This document shows, in pieces, positions 44,641 to 55,735 of a DNA stretch of 64,000 nucleotides. The notes below the pieces were generated by a model. The model was given only the letters and a program-made list of their open reading frames with translations, made no database searches and was not told the origin of the DNA. Source of the stretch: Palaemon carinicauda (Eukaryota; Arthropoda; Malacostraca; Decapoda; Palaemonidae); the NCBI RefSeq assembly GCF_036898095.1, contig NC_090761.1, forward strand, positions 47,143,916-47,207,915, given 5' to 3'. Numbering within the stretch: the stretch's first letter is position 1; each line of letters opens with the position of its first letter. The translations under genes were made by a program, and so were the position numbers.

Positions 44641-46320
44641 AGAGGTACTGGAAGGGGACATAGATGCTGGCTTGCACCAATCTCGAAAGACTTCCCACTT
44701 CGACTGGTATACTCTGAAGGTAGAAGCTCTCCTAGCTCTCGCAATCGCACTGGCTGCCTCCTTTGAAAAGCCTCAAGCTCTTGAGAGTCTGTCGATAGTC
44801 TGAAGGCAGTCAGACGAAGTGCGGGGAGGCTTTGATGAACATTCTTTACGTGGGGCTGACGTAAGAGATCTGCCCTTAGAGGAAGACTTCTTGGAATGTC
44901 TACCAGCCATTGAAGTACCTCGGTGAACCACTCTCTCGCGGGCCAGAGGGTAGCAACCATCGTCAACCTTGTCCCTTCGTGAGAGGCGAACTTCTGCAGT
45001 ACCTTGTTGACTATCTTGAATGGTGGGAATGCATATAAGTCCAGAAGAGACCAATCCAGTAGAAACGCTTCTATGTGGATTGCTTCTGTATCTAGGACTG
45101 GAGAGCAATAGATTGGTAACCTTTTGGTCAACGAGGAGGCAAAGAGGTCTATGGTGGGTTGACCCCAAGTATCCCAAAGACTCTTGCCCACGTCCTTGTG
45201 GAGGGTCCATTCCGTGGGTATCACCTGACCCCTCCGACTGAGACAGTCTGCCAAGACGTTCAAGTCCCCCTGGATGAATCTCGTCAACAGGGAGATGCCT
45301 CGATTTCTTGACCATATGAGAAGGTCCCTTGCGATCTCGAGAAGCGTGAAGGAGTGTGTGCCTCCTTGCTTGGAGATGTACGCCAAAGCTGTGGTGTTGT
45401 CTGAGTTGACCTCTACCACTTAGTTTCGAAGAAAGCTTTCGAATTTCATCAAGGCCAAGTGGACTGCTAATAGCTCCTTGCCGTTGATGTGCATGCTCTT
45501 CTGACTTGAGGTCCACAGACCCGAGCATTCCCGACCGTCCAGGGTCGCACCCTAACCCAAATCCGACGCGTCTGAGAACAACACGTGGTTTGGGTTCTTG
45601 ACTGCTAGGGATAGTCCCTCTCTCAGACTGATATTGCTGTCCCACCATTTCAGGCATGCCTTTACTGGTTCGGAGACTGGGAATGATACCGTCTCTAACG
45701 TCTTGTCCTAGTTCCAGTGAGAGGCTAGATGGAACTGGAGAGGCAGAAGGTGTAGTCTCCCTAGCGAGACAAACTGCTCCAGGGATGAGAGAGTCCCTAC
45801 GAGACTGTTCCAACTCCTGACTGAACAAACGTTCTCTTTTCAGCATTAGTTGGACTTCGAGCAGGGCTTGTTCTATTCGGGTGGCAGACGGAAAAGCCCG
45901 AAAAAACTGGACTGCGAATCTCCATCCCCAAATATAGAATAATCTGGGATGGAATCAGTTGGGACTTTTAGGTTGACCAAAAGTCCCAACTCCCTGGCCA
46001 GACTCAACGTCCAATGTAGATCCTGCAGACAGCGAAGACTGGACGATGCTCTGAGAAGCCAGTCGTCCAAGTACAGGGAGGCTCGGATCCCTGATAGATG
46101 GAGGGATTTTGCCACATTCCTCATGAGCCTCGTAAACACGAGAGGAGCAGGACTGAGGCCAAAGCACAGGGCTCGAAACTGGTACCCCACATTCCTGTAA
46201 ACAAACCTCAGAAACGGTTGGGAATCCGGGTGTATAGGAATGTGGAAGTATGCTTCCTGAAGGTCGAGAGAGACCATCCAGTCGCCTTCCATTAATACTG
46301 TCAAGACAGCCTGGTAGACT
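44637..46320 (-). pseudogene. RT/RNase H of DIRS B, N-terminally deleted
   Basis: RT motif A (DWMVSLDLQEAYFHIPIH), SLYLDDWL (YxDD) and the following part are open in the frame ending at 45873. The frame is then broken in the RNase H start (about 45.4-45.9 kb) and resumes with VNSDNTTALAYISKQGG, NVLADCLSR and PTIDLFASSL to a stop at 44637. The RT palm start (GGWRPVLDVSALN in A) is missing because of the deletion, and gag-like MSCINKAFRDGS is fused directly upstream. Confidence 0.85.
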
Positions 46321-46389
46321 TCATCGTGAAGTTTGTCTTGACAATGAACACATTGAGCGCACTTGCCTCTTACGTACTCCTGCAGTGAA

Positions 46390-46490
46390 CATGGCTGCCA
46401 GATCATTGGAGCCATCCCTGAGGGACTTGTTCCAGCAGAGAACGTGGCTGTCAGATTATTGGAGCCATCCCTGAAAGCCTTGTTTATGCA
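46390..46490. repeat. 53 bp tandem duplication in DIRS B
   Basis: 'gccagatcattggagccatc' and 'gtcagattattggagccatc' are the same stretch repeated at a 53 bp distance, beside the gag/RT deletion junction. Confidence 0.75.
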
Positions 46491-46499
46491 TGACATAAT

Positions 46500-48150
46500 T
46501 GTACAGCAAAACTTCAAACGCTCGAAAAAACTCCTAACAGGAGATGGTCTAGCTCTGAAGTCGACCATAAAATCTTGGAGCGTCTCATGGCCAGGCGCCA
46601 GGGAGAGTCTATCTGGGCAGAGGCAGGAACTCCCAAGCCGAGAACTTCTCCCGTGTCATATCAGACTCTCGCTCTATAAGCCAGCTTAAAAGTAGGGAAA
46701 GCAAAGGCTGTCTCCCCCAAACTCCTCCTGGTGATTTACCAGTCGCCTAGCAAACGTAAAGCTCTCTTAGAAGAGCGAGAGAGCACTAGCTTAGAAAACA
46801 ACGGCTTCGAAGTAGCTAGGCCTAGTGTAAACTCTGACGTTTAGGCGAACGAGGAGCAGCAGTTACAAAAAGATCCGGACAAAGATCCTTAAAAATCAGC
46901 ATGATTTATTTAAAGTCCATAGAGGGCTGAGCAGCTTTAGGCTCCTCTCCGTCTGACAGAGTCCTCAAGGGAATATCAGTAGGAGGGGGATCAGCAACTT
47001 CCTCATCTGAAGGAGGGCTGAGCAGCTTTAGGCTCCTCTCCGTCTGACAGAGTCCTCAAGGGAATATCAGTAGGAGGGGGATCAGCAACTTCCTCATCTG
47101 AAGGAACCTTGTCCGACAATTGCCGAGTCTCAAGCAAGGGAGAGACCTGCCGTGGTGGCAATGCTTGACAAGCAGAGTCCACACGCAAAGGAGCAACAGT
47201 AGCAGTCAAGGACGCTATGTCATGTAACTGCTTAAAGGACTGACCAGCAACAACAACAGGTGCGGGAGGACGTTCGACGTCAACTCGAGACTGCCTTGAC
47301 TGCTTAGACTGAGCAGTCAAAACAACTCTTGACTGCGGTGCTTGACGCTCAACGTCAAAACAAGTCAACTATGCTGGTTGGTGAACGTCCTGAACGTCAA
47401 CAAGAGCAAGCGGCAGCGGCTGAACGTCCACAAGCGGCTGAGAGTCAACACGGGACTGCATCGAGTGAGGCTCTACAAAACACGATTGACGTGACTTTGT
47501 AACGTCAATGTCAACAGGACGAGCAAAGGCTCGTTTGGGCGGCTGACGGCCAGGATCTCGATCAGCTAAGCGGCGAGGATCATCGTGAACCTGCTCAACA
47601 GAATAGTCCTCCATAAGAGAGGCAAGCTTATTCTGCATGTCTTGCCGTAAAACCCATTTAGGATCAACGGGAATGGTTGCGGTAAGAGACGAGGGTAACG
47701 TCTGTGACTGCAAAACCTTGCCTACAATAAGACTCTCGGAGCCTGTGTTACGCTTTTGTTTAGGCGGCGAGCAGTCTTCCGATGACTGCATAGGGTTAGA
47801 GCTGTCCTAATGGCTACAACCAGGACGCTGGACCTGTCCTGAAAGGACTGACTTTCGCTTAAAGGGCCTTGAAACCTTCCTCCACGGTTTCTTACGCGAA
47901 AAGCCTTCGGATGACGAGGAGAGAATCGTCTCGCTCGTCTTATGGTAGGGGCGGTCTTGATAAGACACGCCTGAAACCATAGAGGGAACGTCTGTTCGCT
48001 GATCAAGGCCTCTCGAACCCATAAGTCGTACGACATTACTTCTCCCCTGGGCTTGGGAGCTTGCAAGAGGTCTCAGACTAGGCGAACGACAGGCACGAAC
48101 AGACGAACCCTCGGTCGCAACACTGATAACACTTTGCGCAATTATCACTT
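46500..48150 (-). pseudogene. gag gene of DIRS B, broken
   Basis: Fragments in three frames: ARACRSPSLRPLASSQAQGR (48.1 kb), the middle Ser/Pro/Gln part (47.0-47.8 kb) and a C-terminal part near 46.5-46.9 kb. They are colinear with the gag of A and C after its first 150 codons, with stops and indels. The N-terminal cysteine cluster is absent; the sequence upstream of 48180 has no likeness to gag. Confidence 0.75.
46923..47104. repeat. 91 bp perfect tandem duplication in DIRS B gag
   Basis: Two 91 bp copies starting at 46923 and 47014 ('agggctgagcagctttaggc' ...). They look identical, so the duplication is recent compared with the decay of the rest of the element. Confidence 0.92.
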
Positions 48151-48179
48151 TATCACTACGATTTTCTGTTTTGCACTTA

Positions 48180-48571
48180 CTTCACTGAAATCGAATTTTT
48201 CAACAATTCACATTAGGTATGAATAAAACTGATTTCTACCTCAAGCACGCAATTCTACCCTCATCAAAAGGTTATAATTGCGAAATAAGTCGTATAATGT
48301 AAGCACATTAATACAAGCAAAAAACAGTAAACATATATTAAGATAAAAAGATCAGTGGCTGGGAAGGAGACTAAACACTAGTTCATTCAAAACTACGTTT
48401 TCAATCTCTCACCGTACAGTGCCTTGGGACGAGAATAAAAACTAAAAACGTTTTATCCTTTCTCCCCGTACAGAGACTAGGGACGAGAGTAAAAAACTGA
48501 CTCGAGAACAACGTTACTTGCTTGGGACGAGAATAAAGATCGGAACGTTCTCTCTTCCTCTCTCTCTCTCC

Positions 48572-48611
<40 letters not shown>

Positions 48612-49230
48612 ATTTCGCACCGAAGAGAAAAGCCCACTTACCTTTCGTCAATAAACAGGTTATTTGACCAAAGGAAAAAACTGAAAGGTTTTTCAATTAA
48701 CAAGTTCCTTTAAAATAGTATTTAAAACATTTAAGTTTGAAAGAAGAATGAACAAAACGTCAGAATCGATTTACTCTTTCTGCAAAGTGAAACCGTGATT
48801 CTCTCTATCGTAACGATAGAGCGCAAACTGCGTAGCATAAATAAATTAAACGTTAGTTCATCTTTGAAACAGTACGAAGACTATTCAAAGAAAATCTTTC
48901 ATAAAATATCTACTAAAAAATATTCATTTAATAAGTTTTAAATCATTTGCTATGTAAAAGTTATTTACGATTGAAAAGGCTCAACGTTGTTTAACTCCGG
49001 TTTCCAAGTTAGGACCGCCTACTCTCGGATTAGGGGAGGAATAGGTAAGGTCGCATATAAACAAATCATTAAAATTTGTCTTGATGTTTATTATAAATGG
49101 AAAGCTAATCGAAAAGGCCTAATAAAGGCGGTTGAGATATAAAATATATAGAGGAAAATCTATAATTAACAACAATTTATAACGTGATAAGATAATTGCT
49201 AAAAGCCTAAAACACACTTCCGTACTAAGG
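48180..49230. other. unrelated 1 kb segment replacing the gag start of DIRS B
   Basis: Between gag likeness ending near 48180 and the 5' leader resuming near 49240 ('cggccatttaaaagtcaaag', compare C at 59900). It contains three 'gggacgagaataaa'-type blocks (48426, 48480, 48527), a (CT)n tract (48557-48609) and AT-rich sequence. No terminal repeats or ORF of interest were seen. Confidence 0.65.
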
Positions 49231-49442
49231 GAAGGGTCGGCCATTTAAAAGTCAAAGAAAGTCCAAAAAACAATCCAAAGTCATCAACAATTAAATCTAT
49301 CCAAAAACGAGTTCAAGATTTAAGTTGAAGATAAAACACCTGCACTGCGAAAGCTCAAACCAAAAGGAAGTACTTCACCAAGACTGTTGAAAAACTCCAG
49401 GTTAACAGCGAGTAATGGTACGTCTTGTTGATCAGACTGACA

Positions 49443-49615
49443 GAGAAAAATTGGGTCTGTTTACATGTATATGCGGTATCTGGCCGATAGTTGGCGCTAG
49501 TGGGCACACCCGCAACCTTCATAGCGATCGCTCGCGAGTTTTTGTGTGTTTTTCTGTCGAGCCGCCGGAGGCTCAGCTATTATATATTCACCGGCTAAGT
49601 TAAATATTTAAAAAT
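49443..49615 (-). repeat. 5' inverted terminal repeat of DIRS B
   Basis: Inverse of the left repeat, with outer end 'taagttaaatatttaaaaat'. Confidence 0.87.
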
Positions 49616-52600
49616 CTAAGATTCAGCATAAATTTTTTCTTAGGAATTTGTTTCTAAAACTTGATATCCATTATTGGTTCAAAATTTGATAATCTTATGA
49701 AAGATACTAAATTCTATGTATTTTCCTGCATTCTCTACATCATGGGATTTAGCCATGTGGATTTTCTTTACCAAATATCCACAGGTTATATGAGTGTGAC
49801 CAATATGATAACATGATACTATTGCTCTAATGAGGCATTTTTTAGAAAGGCCACAATCCATGAATGGATTTAATCTTTCTTAATTTACTATTTCTAGATA
49901 AATTTTACTATCCTTATTGTCAATTAGTAAAGATGGTGGGTTTCACGGACAGTAAAATATCATTCATATGAATCTTCAGTCCACACTTGATTTGTTATAA
50001 GCTATTGCTACTTTAATTACCTTAATAGCATTTTAATTTCCTTATCAGGTTACAAATATAAGGATCCAACAAATTTGTATAGTTTTAGAATGAAAAATTG
50101 ACCGGTAATGATGCTTAGGTACTATGACAACTACTGCTTCTGAGGACACTCTTTCACTACAAAGGTACACTTTTTCTTGAGCCAGTTCACTCTTTGACAG
50201 AAGATCCCCTCTAAAAGGATTAGCTCTACTGCTCTCTAGTCAATAAGTATCCTATGGATGAGTTTCTGGCAACTGTAGTGGGTCAAATTTACAAGTAAAT
50301 TCCCTTACCTTCCAAATTCTTTTATGTTAATGTCCTTATAAAGCAGGTTACCATACACTGCATATGTCACAAAGAAGTTCAGATCACAATAAAGCTATAA
50401 ATATTTTTAAAAAATATCACAAATGTTACATTCTGGTGCACAAAATACTAAGATGAAGTTTTTTTTTTCAATAGTAAATCAAAATTATATTAACAAAACA
50501 CATATGTCAAAGCACAAAAAATCAACAGCCTTATTTTAGCATTCTTCAAAAGAAACTTGGGTCTCATACTTCTAACCAATAAAAATCAAGAACCATATGT
50601 AATAAATATCTGGAGACTAGCTAAAACAAAAACAAGAAACACTTTGATAGGTCGAATTATCATTAAGGTAGGTATGTGATAGATTTCAAAATTAAGCTGT
50701 AATACTTAGTTGTCTGCAGTCATTCCAGATGGCACCAATGATAAAATACTCCAGTTTAAATGGTCTACTAACCTTCAAAAGCAGCAGTTAAAGTCTTGGA
50801 TAAAATGTGAGCCTACAGAAAAGTGAAAACCTTTAAATCGGAAATAACTTGCAATAAATTTACTCAGCATATCATAACTGAAAAAGGGAAAGAAAGAAAA
50901 AATAGTTTTTCACTGTTTATTTTTGATAAAAATATTTCAAGGAATAATCACCAACTCTCTACTGGATACAAATCATTTCCAAAAGTGACTGTGAATCGGA
51001 ACAGTGTTATGTAATTGGGTTACAGTAAAATTGAGATACTAATAATTACTTTTGCATATTACATAAAGTGTGAATTTCAAAAGAGAATACAGAAATACAT
51101 TTTTTGAACTACAGAAATGTTATTTACACTGTTTAGTATGTCTTCCTATTTCTTGCAAAAGCCTCCATTTCACTTCAAACAGAGAAGCACTTCCCTTTCT
51201 AAACCCTACTGAAAGTTTCTGTAAGAAACCCTTAACAACTAATTACATATTTCACAAAAATATATACAATCCATAAAACAATGTTACCCACTTGCCCTCA
51301 CATGAACACAGAACTTCAAGAGTACCTCTTTTCTTATATTGTGTATTGACTCCTTTAAATTCCAAACTAGACATTTTCAGGATGAAGTAATAATTTTCCA
51401 TAAATATTTGGTTGAAATGTCTTAACTAATCTGATAAGGAAACTAATAAAAAATAATTACAGCATTATTTGCACCTCTGAGGAAACCAAGATGACAGGGA
51501 TTGTATAATAAAAATGGAAAGAGAAATGTAAACCTCATATCAAAATACCAAAACAGCTGCTCAAGAAACAAAACAATGTAAAATGTGAGACCTTCAATTA
51601 GTCTATGCTTGGATTCCCTCATTGGTAACAGTTTAAACCTATCAAATTGATATCATCTATTAAATCTGATAAACATTTTCTTAAAGTTATTTATGTAAAT
51701 AAATGAGAATAAATCATCGTTCCATGAAACGCAATGGCTTTAACCACTTTCTGAAATAGATTATGGAGTAGCCAGGAATTTATAAGAGGCTAAATAAATT
51801 ATCCACTATGGTAAAGTAACTGATGATGAAACACATTCTGAATTATAATACAATAATGTCTTTTGCACTTATAGTATGCTGTATTTATTTATATGTCTAA
51901 TCCTTCAAACAACTATATAATTTCCTATATAGCTGTATCGAGTCAAAATAATTGGGATAAAAACTCTATTGAAGTATATTACGCACCTACTAAAAATTGT
52001 GATACACAGCTTAGCGCACATATAAATTCTATCCAATTTCAACACAAAACACACCAACACTGAGATTTATTCTGATAAGAGGCATAGATTAAAATTTCTT
52101 TCTATACTGATTTACAGCAGTGATACTGCAAATAATTACCCGAAAATATTCGTTTACTGAAGGCGCACATTTTCCAAAAATTACATCTGCAAAAACCTGT
52201 CTTCCAGTTTCCTTCTTAAACCTCACCCTTACAATCCTCCTGCTCTAAGCAATCATGTGAAAGGAATACTGTATAAATATTTAAAAAACTTACCACTAAC
52301 TGCTCTAGTTTAGGTTCCCCAAAACAACTTATGAGGACTGACTAAGTTCTTGTAATATAGATAAGTTTTCAAAGGCACAAAAGTTAATACTTTGCCTAGT
52401 ATCACTTAATATGCTTCGGACCTGGAATGAATGGAAATATAATATCAGCTCTTCAAATTTAAATGATACTAATTATCTAGAAAATACATTATAACTGTAC
52501 ACTAAAAATATCTTTCAAGACAAAAATTCCCCATTATCAAAAGAGAAGTTAATAAGAGATGCACACAAAAGTTTGTTAATTTAGTACCAATGTTCAATAT

Positions 52601-52668
52601 CTTTTTGACATTTACGAAAAGATGATATGAGATTTTGTTAGCCTAGAATTAGATACTTTATTACTCAC
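49616..52668. other. 3 kb beyond the last ARMH3 exon found, largely unrecognised
   Basis: AT-rich DNA that must lie in the last intron or 3' UTR of ARMH3. A minus-strand frame at 49679-49861 contains CYHIGHTHITCGYLV, reminiscent of the RNase H C-terminus of Jockey/I-type elements (likely a tiny relic, low confidence). No exon matching the expected last about 30 residues of ARMH3 was found. Confidence 0.45.
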
Positions 52669-52785
52669 CATGTTTGTGAAAAAGTTGGCATGTTGTGGCT
52701 TTTCAGCATATTTTTCGTACTGATCGAGGCTATCGTGTAATTTAAGAGTTAGGCTATCGTAGTTATTTCGAACCACCTCTAAGAC
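52669..52785 (-). CDS. ARMH3: ARMH3 exon (fourth in window)
   Basis: Acceptor CATTCTAG and donor GTGAGT (52668-52663). Encodes 39 residues beginning VLEVVRNNYDSLTLKLHDSL and ending FFTNM, in phase 0 on both sides. It matches the vertebrate family text '[29 protein letters not shown]' in position and pattern. The next exon should carry the short C-terminus. Confidence 0.92.
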
Positions 52786-53592
52786 CTAGAATGAAAATAA
52801 AAATAATCTTCTGTGATTACTTACTAATACTAATAAGAAGTTAAAATATCCATATTGAATATGCAAAAATTCTTCATATATGAGAGCAGAATTATAAAGG
52901 TAAACTTCATGTACATTTAAAAAAAAATAGCAATAAATTTAATTACAAGTGAAATAAGAATGAAGATGATGGGAGATATAAGCCACAACCAATATATAAA
53001 CAGGTTCCAGAGGAAAGTGTTTCATTGTTTTGTTCCGGTTCTCCATATACAATAAAATGAAAATACAGGATCATGTTGGTGTTAAAAGAAATGTAAGGAT
53101 CCATTTTCACTATACTGTATTAATCAATAAAAATCACCAGACCACCTTATAAGATGCTGTCAATATTACAGCATATAATAACATTTCAAAATTTTTATTT
53201 TTAAAGAGGAAACACGATAGGTTTTATTTTGCCATAAAGTCTATACAAAGTGTTACAACATGCATCACATGAAGAAAGTTTATATCTTTAATAGATAATA
53301 TGAATCCCCACAATAACTATGAACAAAATAAGAATTAACATTTTGTGGCTATTGCAAATGTTTTTGTTTTTGTTTCATTTGTTTATGTCGGCTACCCATC
53401 CAAAATTGGGGGAAGTGCCTTGGTATATGAGTATGTGTATGCAAATGGAACCTATAACTCTAATTTTAATTTACTCAATTATCAAAATTTTGCAATTGTT
53501 CCCCAGTTTTTCATTAATATGAATATACCCAACTTCCATAAAAATACATCACTGAAGCATTAATATATACAAAAAATCCTTATAAAACAGAC
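52786..53592 (-). other. ARMH3 intron, 807 bp
   Basis: AT-rich. A short piece at 53386-53425 ('gtcggctacccatccaaaat', 'tgggggaagtgcc') resembles a repeat end common in decapod sequences; class unknown. Confidence 0.5.
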
Positions 53593-53671
53593 CTGCTCTT
53601 CCGTAAGAGTGGAAACACCATGCTCCTGACTCCACCTATCTAGTTTGGGAGTAAAATGATTGATAATAGAC
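53593..53671 (-). CDS. ARMH3: ARMH3 exon (third in window)
   Basis: Acceptor CTCCTCAACAG, donor GTCTGT. One base completes an Arg codon split from the previous exon, then SIINHFTPKLDRWSQEHGVS and TLTEEQ. 79 bp; phase agrees with both neighbours. Confidence 0.92.
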
Positions 53672-53801
53672 CTGTTGAGGAGAAAACAACCAGTCAAACC
53701 ACACTAATTTTAATAGTTATAAACAAGGATTATTTATGGAAATTTGTATTCTCAACAAAATAGTAGCCAAATATACAAAGAAAACGGATAGCATTAAAAA
53801 T

Positions 53802-53997
53802 GTTATTTTTATAATAAAATAAATTTTTGAATATACTTACCCGGTGATTATATAAGCTGCAGCTCTGCTGCTCGACAGAAAACTCTACGTTCAAAATCCG
53901 CCAGCGATCGCTATGCAGGTAGGGGGTGTACATCAACAGCGCCATCTGTCGGGCAGGTACTCAGTACTCAAATGTAAACACAGAACTCAATTTTCTC
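53802..53997 (-). repeat. 3' inverted terminal repeat of DIRS C
   Basis: Inverse of the right repeat from 'gattatataagctgcagctc' to 'ctcaattttctc'; the outer about 40 bp (GTTATTTTTATAATAAAATA) is matched only in the internal complementary region. Confidence 0.9.
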
Positions 53998-54042
53998 CTC
54001 GGTCCACTGGGTCTCTATTGGGGAGGAAGGGAGGGTCCTTAA

Positions 54043-54136
54043 ATATATAATCATCGGGTAAGTATATTCAAAAATTTATTTTATTATAAAAATAACATTT
54101 TTCAATATTAAACTTAGCCGGTGATTATATAAGCTG
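54043..54136 (-). repeat. internal complementary region of DIRS C
   Basis: Inverse of the left end (to TTATAAAAATAAC) followed by the inverse of the right end ('tttttcaatattaaacttag'), meeting near 54100. Confidence 0.9.
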
Positions 54137-54541
54137 ATTCACACCCAGGGGGGTGGGTAGAGACCAGCAATAATTGTTTACATTATTATGAGCTAAGGAT
54201 TTTTTATTTCATTTTAGCAGTTATTCAAAATAACAAACATAAAATAAATAAGTACCTGGTAAGGAAGTCGACTTGAACAATTACTCTGCCTTTTTAAGTA
54301 CGTCTTCCTTACGGAGCCTCGCGATCCTCTTAGGATGCTGAGCGACCCCTAGGAGCTGAAGTATCAAGGGTTGCAACCCATACTACAGGACCTCATCAAA
54401 ACCTCTAATCTAGGCGCTTCTCAAGAAAGAATTTGACCACCCGCCAAATCAACCAGGATGCGAAAGGCTTCTTAGCCTTCCGGACAACCCAAAAACAACA
54501 ATAAAAAACATTTCAAGAGAAAGATTAAAAAGGTTATGGAA

Positions 54542-55735
54542 TTAGGGGAATGAAGTGGTTGAGCCCTCACCCACTACTGCACTCGCTGCTACGAATGGTC
54601 CCAGGGTGTAGCAGTTCTCGTAAAGAGACTGGACATCTTTAAGATAAAAAGACGCGAACACTGACTTGCTTCTCCAATAGGTTGCGTCCATTATACTCTG
54701 CAGAGATCTATTTTGTTTAAAGGCCACTGAAGTTGCGACAGCTCTGACTTCATGTGTCCTTACCTTCAGCAAAGCTTGGTCTTCCTCACTCAGATGGGAA
54801 TGAGCTTCTCGTATCAACAGTCTGATATAATAAGATAAGGCATTCTTTGACATAGGCAAAGAAGGTTTCTTAACTGAACACCATAAAGCTTCTGACTGTC
54901 CTCGTAAAGGTTTAGTTCGTCTTAAATAGAACTTAAGAGCTCTAACAGGACATAAGACTCTTTCTAGTTCATTTCCAACCATATTTGAAAGGCTTGGAAT
55001 ATCGAACGATTTCGGCCAAGGACGAGAAGGTAGCTCGTTTTTGGCTAGAAAACCAAGCTGTAAAGAACATGTAGCCGTTTCAGATGAAAATCCGATGTTC
55101 CTGCTGAAGGCGTGAATCTCACTGACTCTTTTAGCTGTGGCCAAGCAAACCAGGAAAAGAGTCTTTAAAGTGAGATCTTTAAAGGAGGCTGATTGTAGTG
55201 GCTCGAACCTTTCTGACATAAGGAATCTTAGTACCACGTCTAAATTCCAACCAGGTGTAGCCAAACGACGCTCCTTCGTGGTCTCAAAAGACTTAAGGAG
55301 GTCCTGAAGATCTTTGTTGTTGGAAAGATCTAAGCCTCTGTGACGGAAGACTGATGCCAACATGCTTCTGTAACCTTTGATAGTGGGAGCTGAAAGAGAT
55401 CTTTCTTTCCTCAGGTAAAATAGGAAGTCAGCTATTTGGGTTACAGAGGTACTGGTCGAGGATACTGATACTGACTTGCACCAGTTTCGGAAGACTTCCC
55501 ACTTCGACTGGTAGACTCTAAGAGTGGATGTCCTCCTTGCTCTAGCAATCGCCCTGGCTGCCTCCTGCGAAAAGCCTCTAGCTCTAGAGAGTCTTTCGAT
55601 AGTCTGAAGGCAGTCAGACGAAGAGCATGGAGGCCTTGGTGTACCTTCTTTACGTGTGGCTGACGTAGAAGGTCCACCCTTAGAGGAAGAGTTCTGGGAA
55701 CGTCCACTAGCCATTGAAGTACCTCGGTGAACCAT
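54542..55735 (-). CDS. tyrosine recombinase of DIRS C
   Basis: 397 codons from the likely ATG at 55735 (MVHRGTSMASG) to a stop at 54542. It should cut and join the circular DNA copy into the genome in the nucleus. Domains: a Ser/Thr/Pro-rich N-terminus, a SAM-like core-binding domain from about residue 60 (RRTSTLRVYQSKWEVF, TQIADFLFYLRKERSLSAPT), then the catalytic domain with ATAKRVSEIHAFS (Arg), KVRTHEVRAVATS (HxxR) and SVFASFYLKD (Tyr). It overlaps the RT/RNase H frame by about 295 nt. The frame remains open further upstream only because of that overlap and a frameshift near 56255, so the ATG at 55735 is preferred. No methyltransferase domain is present. Appears intact. Confidence 0.88.
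   Translation of the reverse strand: MVHRGTSMASGRSQNSSSKGGPSTSATRKEGTPRPPCSSSDCLQTIERLSRARGFSQEAARAIARARRTSTLRVYQSKWEVFRNWCKSVSVSSTSTSVTQIADFLFYLRKERSLSAPTIKGYRSMLASVFRHRGLDLSNNKDLQDLLKSFETTKERRLATPGWNLDVVLRFLMSERFEPLQSASFKDLTLKTLFLVCLATAKRVSEIHAFSRNIGFSSETATCSLQLGFLAKNELPSRPWPKSFDIPSLSNMVGNELERVLCPVRALKFYLRRTKPLRGQSEALWCSVKKPSLPMSKNALSYYIRLLIREAHSHLSEEDQALLKVRTHEVRAVATSVAFKQNRSLQSIMDATYWRSKSVFASFYLKDVQSLYENCYTLGPFVAASAVVGEGSTTSFP

Larger units (their letters stand above)
43030..49615 (-). mobile_element. DIRS-like retrotransposon B, defective
   Basis: Minus-strand element of 6586 bp of the same family as A and C but a distinct subfamily (terminal repeat with 'gagcctccggcggctcgaca'). Terminal repeats 43030-43219 and 49443-49615; internal complementary region 43264-43358. 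The recombinase, RNase H and RT are recognisable but broken. About 1 kb covering the end of gag and the start of RT is deleted (junction near 46320-46480), and the gag N-terminus is replaced by about 1 kb of unrelated sequence (48180-49230). No enzyme can be made from this copy. Confidence 0.9.

Noticed and set aside
50779..50821. 40 bp stretch with good acceptor and donor on the minus strand
   Set aside because: In two of the three frames a stop occurs and the third (AHILSKTLTAAFEG) matches no expected ARMH3 segment; likely chance.
52288..52336. Possible ARMH3 last or penultimate exon on the minus strand (SVLISCFGEPKLEQLV with donor GTAAGT)
   Set aside because: In phase, but unlike the known C-terminus of the family, with a weak acceptor.
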